A stretch of 12,003 nt of DNA from Isotricha intestinalis (Eukaryota; Ciliophora; Litostomatea; Vestibuliferida; Isotrichidae): the NCBI GenBank assembly GCA_023807065.1, contig JAJJLU010001012.1, positions 1 to 12,003 on the forward strand. Reading direction: 5' to 3'. Within the stretch, counting starts at the first letter, position 1. Each line of letters opens with the position of its first letter. Positions 8,669 to 12,003 of the stretch are shown here, in pieces. The notes under the pieces are model-generated. The model worked only from the letters and a program-made list of their open reading frames with translations, made no database searches and had not been told where the DNA came from. A program made the translations under genes and the position numbers.

Positions 8669-9516
8669 TTAATATTTATATTTACCTTTGTTTTTTCCTA
8701 TTATTTTATCTTGGCAATCTTCTTCTCCTATATTATTGTAATTATTATATTTATCATTGTAATATTCATTATCATTTTGGATCATTTGTGATTTTTGGGT
8801 AGTTAAATTTTTTTTAATTTTTTTTAAATGATCATTTTCTTTTGTTAATAAAGAAATATTTACTGAAATTCTATTTTTTTCATTGTTTAATTTTTCAATT
8901 TCTAAAAGCAAATTTTTATGATTAGTTTCTTTTTTTTCATTTTCTATTGTTTTTATTGAATTGTTTAATTCTTTAATTCTTTGAATCAATGAATTTTTAT
9001 TTGATTCAGCATCAATTAAATTTTTTTTATTTTCTTTATTTTCAACAATTAATTCATTATTACTTTTAATATAATTTTTAATTTCTTCTCTTAATTTCTT
9101 ATTATTTTCAATTTTATTTGATGTCTAATTTTTAATTTTTCATATTCAACTCTTAAATCTTCAAATTTTTGTTTATAATTAATTTTATCAATATTAGGAC
9201 AACTAATTGTATAATGTTGATTAAAATCTGAATAAGAAATAATTTGACCGCAACCTTTTTCACATTTAAATTTTAAGGTATCACTTAAAAACTTTTTTAA
9301 AAATATATTTTCTTTTAAAGAAAAATTCACACATCTAAAAGGACAATTTACATTTTTTTCTTTCCATTTTTTTATACAATGATTACAAAAATTATTTTCA
9401 CATAATATACATTCCATTGGATCATTTATTATTCCATCGCAAATTGAACATGTTATTATTTTTTCAATTTCTTCTAATTCTTCTTTGTTTATAAGATAAG
9501 TACTATCTATAAACAT
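8669..9516 (-). CDS. RING + TRAF-type zinc finger coiled-coil protein (frame changes once)
   Basis: Probable E3 ubiquitin ligase or TRAF-like adaptor. From ATG at 9514-9516, residues 23-62 form a RING with eight cysteines (C23, C26, C36, C39, C44, C47, C58, C62). Asn41 lies where CGHxFC RINGs have His, so it seems to be an all-Cys ligand version. Residues 85-106 form a TRAF-type finger, C-x3-C-x11-H-x4-C. From about residue 115 a coiled coil begins in this frame, which ends at TAA 9091-9093. The coil continues in another frame from about 9122 down to TAA at 8669-8671. The two halves join by a 26-nt GT..AG intron (9125-9150, giving 273 residues) or by a one-base indel near 9105-9122. No membrane segment. 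It ends 45 bases from the convergent PROPPIN end, and starts 75 bases from the next gene's stop. Domain calls sure; whether it is functional depends on the junction. Confidence 0.75.
9125..9150 (-). other. Candidate 26-nt intron in RING/TRAF gene
   Basis: On the minus strand the stretch begins GTTGAATATG and ends AAATTAG, preceded by AAGA. Removing it joins ..FEDLR to TSNKIENNKKL.. and restores one frame to the end of the coiled coil. Against it, the sequence inside (VEYEKLKI) continues a clean heptad pattern with the preceding FEDLR. A real coding stretch followed by a one-base indel is therefore about as likely. Confidence 0.35.
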
Positions 9517-9591
9517 ATTATTTATATATCAGATTTAATTAACAATTTATAAAATTTTTAAATTTAATATTTTTATTTTTTTATTAATTTA

Positions 9592-10431
9592 TTAATAATC
9601 TTGATTAGAATTCATTGATGAAAATGAACTTGTTACACTTTTATATCCGTCTGAAGGGAAGAAACCTTTTACATTTAAAATAAGATAGTTAATAAGAAAT
9701 AAAATTAAACAAGAAAAAAATATCAACACTAAAAATTTATTATTTTTTTGAATTATAATATTTCCTGGATTGAAGAAATAAATAAATTCTTCATCTTCTT
9801 TCCCTATTATTTCAATGAAAAAAGAATAATTCCCTTTTTGTTCTTTAAATTCAAATTTTACAAACACTGAGGTTGTGTTTATAATATTTTTAGGTTGTCC
9901 TGTGATATAATTTGCTTTTTGTAAAGAATAATTTATTCTATTACATATATTATTAAAATTAGTTTGATTAGAATAATAAAAAAAATATAATATTTCATCA
10001 ACATCTTTATTAATGAAAGGGAATTTAATTTGAAAAAGTAACTCTTTTTTACTGTAAAATTCACTTTCCATTTTAATTTGGTTTAAATTTATTATTTTGG
10101 TAGAATTAAGAAATTTATATCTAAAAAAAAAATAATGTAATGATTTTATTTCAAGATTTAAATAATTTTCAATTTTATTTATTTGGCAAATTAATTCACT
10201 TATATTTTCATTTATTGTTTTCTCTTTACAATTTGTATTTTCTAAATTAATGGTAATTTTATTTGATTCACAAAGAAAAGTTTGAATATAAATAGAAGTA
10301 AATTTTTTTTTGTTTTTCAAACTAAAATTACCATTTGATATATTCACTAATTTATTTTCTTCTATTTCTTCGTTATATGAATCAATTGATTGAATCACTA
10401 AAACAATAATAAAAAGAAAGAAAATTTTCAT
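9592..10431 (-). CDS. Single-pass type I membrane glycoprotein, unknown function
   Basis: Intact 279-residue frame. I recognise no family. Residues 1-18 (MKIFFLFIIVLVIQSIDS) form a signal peptide. Residues 19-232 are a predicted lumenal or extracellular, beta-strand-like region with eight N-x-S/T sequons and four cysteines, enough for two disulfides. Residues 233-252 (FLVLIFFSCLILFLINYLIL) are the membrane span. A 27-residue Ser/Asp-rich tail with several possible phosphorylation sites, ending NQDY, faces the cytosol. A small ER/Golgi component resembling TRAP-alpha was considered for its layout, but no sequence motif supports it. Upstream lies a 366-base gap to the WD gene, and downstream only 75 bases to the RING gene. 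Codon use resembles its neighbours. The protein is likely real, as it combines signal peptide, span and clean frame; its role is unknown. Confidence 0.8.
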   Translation of the reverse strand: MKIFFLFIIVLVIQSIDSYNEEIEENKLVNISNGNFSLKNKKKFTSIYIQTFLCESNKITINLENTNCKEKTINENISELICQINKIENYLNLEIKSLHYFFFRYKFLNSTKIINLNQIKMESEFYSKKELLFQIKFPFINKDVDEILYFFYYSNQTNFNNICNRINYSLQKANYITGQPKNIINTTSVFVKFEFKEQKGNYSFFIEIIGKEDEEFIYFFNPGNIIIQKNNKFLVLIFFSCLILFLINYLILNVKGFFPSDGYKSVTSSFSSMNSNQDY

Positions 10432-10797
10432 ATTTCTCCAAATTTTTTTTATAGAATTTAAAAAAATTTATATTATCTAAATTAATAATTTAAATAAATT
10501 ATGATTTTCAGATAAAAAAGAATAAAAGAATAATCTTGATATACTTTATAATAAATGAATAATATAAATAAGGGATTCTAAATTAATGTTCGATTGAAAT
10601 TTAAAAAGAAAAAATGTAAAAAATATTAAAAGAAATATCTTTATTATAATGATAAATTTCAATAAATCAGTGAGTAATTCAAACAAAAGAAAGTTAAAGA
10701 AAATTTAAAGAATTAAGCTTGAATGATAAATAATAAAAATTTAATTTTCTTCAAATAAAATATTCAAATAGTAAAAATATTAATTATTCATTAATAA
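10432..10797. other. AT-rich intergenic gap between two minus-strand genes
   Basis: 366 bases with no coding segment, RNA gene or clear repeat. It contains the upstream region of the membrane-protein gene and the 3' flank of the WD-propeller gene. I see nothing else in it. Confidence 0.6.
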
Positions 10798-11679
10798 TTA
10801 TATTAAATTTTCAAAAATATTTAAATAACCATCAATACCATAAGAACCAATTTTTCCATCTTTAAATTTTATAAAACCTTTAATTTCACTATTATGACAA
10901 TTTTCAATTGCTTTTTTTACAATCCAATCATAAACATTAAATATTCTAATTATTTTATCAATTCCTCCAGTTAAAATATAATTATTATAAACTAAAATTC
11001 CCCATGTTGAAGTTTTATTGGTAATTCTAGTTATTATTTGTTTATTTTTTATATTTACAACATATATTATTCTATTAAAATCTCCTCCAGTAATAATAAT
11101 TTCTTCATTTAATTTTACTAAACTATTTCTTCCTAAACAAGGAGCTTTAATTACATTAATTTGATTATAATGATTATTAATATCTAAAAAAATTAATCCT
11201 TTTCTTCCTCCAATAAGTAAATAATTATCATTCTCTATAAGTAAAAATGAATAAGTTGTTGTTTCTAACTCAATTTTTTCCTTTATTTGATATTCATCAT
11301 TGCTTTTTTCGATAATATTTATTTCTCCTGTTATAAAACATATATATATTCTTTCAGCTCTATAAATTATTTTCATTACTTCATCATTAGTTTTAGGTGT
11401 TAAAGAATTTTTATAAATATATTTATTATCTTTAAAAATATAAAAAATAATACTAGATTCAAAAGCAACTATAAAATTATTGTCATCTATTATTTCAACT
11501 TGATGAAAATCTTCTTTTGTCTTTGCTTCAATTGGTAAAATTTCTTCTAAAAGATTATATTCTGAGTCATAAATTCTTAATGTTTTTGAAACTATAATAA
11601 ATCTTCCTGAAGGAAATAAACCAATATGATTAATTGGAGATTTTAAAATGATTCTTTTTTTTAGATTATAATCAGACAT
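10798..11679 (-). CDS. WD40-like beta-propeller protein
   Basis: Intact 293-residue frame, ATG at 11677-11679, TAA at 10798-10800. Successive segments of about 40 residues show the strand pattern and ends of divergent WD40 blades: PSGRFIIVSKTLRIYD, NNFIVAFESSIIFYIF, RIYICFITGEINII, NYLLIGGRKGLIFLDI, EIIITGGDFNRIIYVVNI, NYILTGGIDKIIRIFNV, GKIGSYGIDGYLNIF. Seven repeats are enough for one complete propeller with no extra domain. The last three blades are closest to the canonical GGxDxxIRIF ending. WD propellers are scaffolds for protein complexes. Nothing here tells which complex, and it lacks the PROPPIN landmarks of the nearby gene. No signal peptide or membrane span. Fold call fairly sure; function unknown. 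Confidence 0.8.
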   Translation of the reverse strand: MSDYNLKKRIILKSPINHIGLFPSGRFIIVSKTLRIYDSEYNLLEEILPIEAKTKEDFHQVEIIDDNNFIVAFESSIIFYIFKDNKYIYKNSLTPKTNDEVMKIIYRAERIYICFITGEINIIEKSNDEYQIKEKIELETTTYSFLLIENDNYLLIGGRKGLIFLDINNHYNQINVIKAPCLGRNSLVKLNEEIIITGGDFNRIIYVVNIKNKQIITRITNKTSTWGILVYNNYILTGGIDKIIRIFNVYDWIVKKAIENCHNSEIKGFIKFKDGKIGSYGIDGYLNIFENLI

Positions 11680-12003
11680 TTAAAAATCATTGAAACTAAT
11701 AACTATTTATAAATAAAAATAATAAATAGTAAAAAAACATCATTTAAAATAGACATCAGAATAAAAAATTAATTTAATAGTAAATATTTAATAAATTAAA
11801 TATTTTATTAACTCATTAAAAAGAAAAAAACTAAAGTTTAATTGAAATTATTATAAATAACATAATTAATATAAGTAATATTTATAGAAAGAATTTTTTA
11901 TTTTTTCATATGATATTTTAGTAGAATATCTAAAAAAGCAATTTAAATAAAAAATAATATAAATTAAAAGATATTTTTCATATTTTTCTTTTGGGGATTG
12001 GGG
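11680..12003. other. Gene-free right edge ending in G4 runs
   Basis: 324 bases of A/T-rich sequence upstream of the WD gene, with no coding segment. The last 15 bases read TTTTGGGGATTGGGG, which is striking where G is otherwise scarce. It may mark the approach to a telomere (see findings) or simply the start of another feature cut by the window edge. Confidence 0.5.
11989..12003 (+). repeat. Possible telomere-like G4 tract at window edge
   Basis: TTTTGGGG followed by ATTGGGG at the very end of the sequence. Ciliate telomeres are known to be TTGGGG or TTTTGGGG repeats. One imperfect pair is too little to be sure, and the second unit has A in place of T. The left end of the window shows no CCCCAA counterpart. 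Confidence 0.3.

Noticed and set aside
9592..10431. TRAP-alpha / translocon subunit
   Set aside because: Only the overall layout (signal peptide, lumenal part, one span) agrees. No family motif is visible.
1..12003. tRNA or rRNA genes, CRISPR arrays, insertion sequences, transposon ends
   Set aside because: I saw no cloverleaf-like sequence, no regularly spaced repeats, no transposase segment and no paired terminal repeats.

Overview
This window looks like nuclear DNA of a very AT-rich single-celled eukaryote. Coding DNA is roughly three-quarters A/T and intergenic DNA is richer still. The evidence is a 5.2-kb calpain-type protease gene, a PROPPIN (Atg18/WIPI) autophagy propeller gene, a RING plus TRAF-zinc-finger gene, and a very short A/T-only GT..AG intron. 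The code is standard: the three intact reading frames total over 2,300 codons with no internal stop, and every recognisable gene end is TAA. A ciliate with the standard code, such as a litostome/rumen ciliate, is my best guess. That rests on the Lys/Glu-rich calpain, the tiny intron, a bacterial-type RibD-like gene and a TTTTGGGG-like tract at the right edge. Anaerobic fungi or amoebae are not excluded.

Layout, left to right. 34-724 (-) is a decayed RibD C-terminal/dihydrofolate-reductase-fold gene with one or two stops and three single-base frame breaks. 725-1621 has no supportable gene. 1622-6850 (-) is an intact 1742-residue calpain-family protease with a complete Cys-His-Asn triad, a long Lys/Glu-rich region and internal repeats. 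6851-7491 is a divergent intergenic region with one inverted repeat. 7492-8623 (+) is a PROPPIN gene with one 36-nt intron, a TGA, a one-base frame break and a TAA, so it is a probable pseudogene. 8669-9516 (-) is a RING/TRAF-type zinc-finger coiled-coil gene whose frame changes once, by a 26-nt intron or an indel. 9592-10431 (-) is an orphan single-pass membrane glycoprotein. 10798-11679 (-) is an intact WD40-like propeller. The last 324 bases are gene-free and end in two G4 runs.

The genes do not form an obvious pathway. Calpain, PROPPIN and a RING-type ubiquitin-ligase candidate all relate to protein turnover, but eukaryotic neighbours are usually not co-functional and I do not claim a system. 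The most notable pattern is three broken or frame-changing genes beside long intact ones. The 5.2-kb calpain frame survives many T6-T9 runs, which argues against uniformly poor sequence and for real pseudogene decay, though local errors cannot be excluded.
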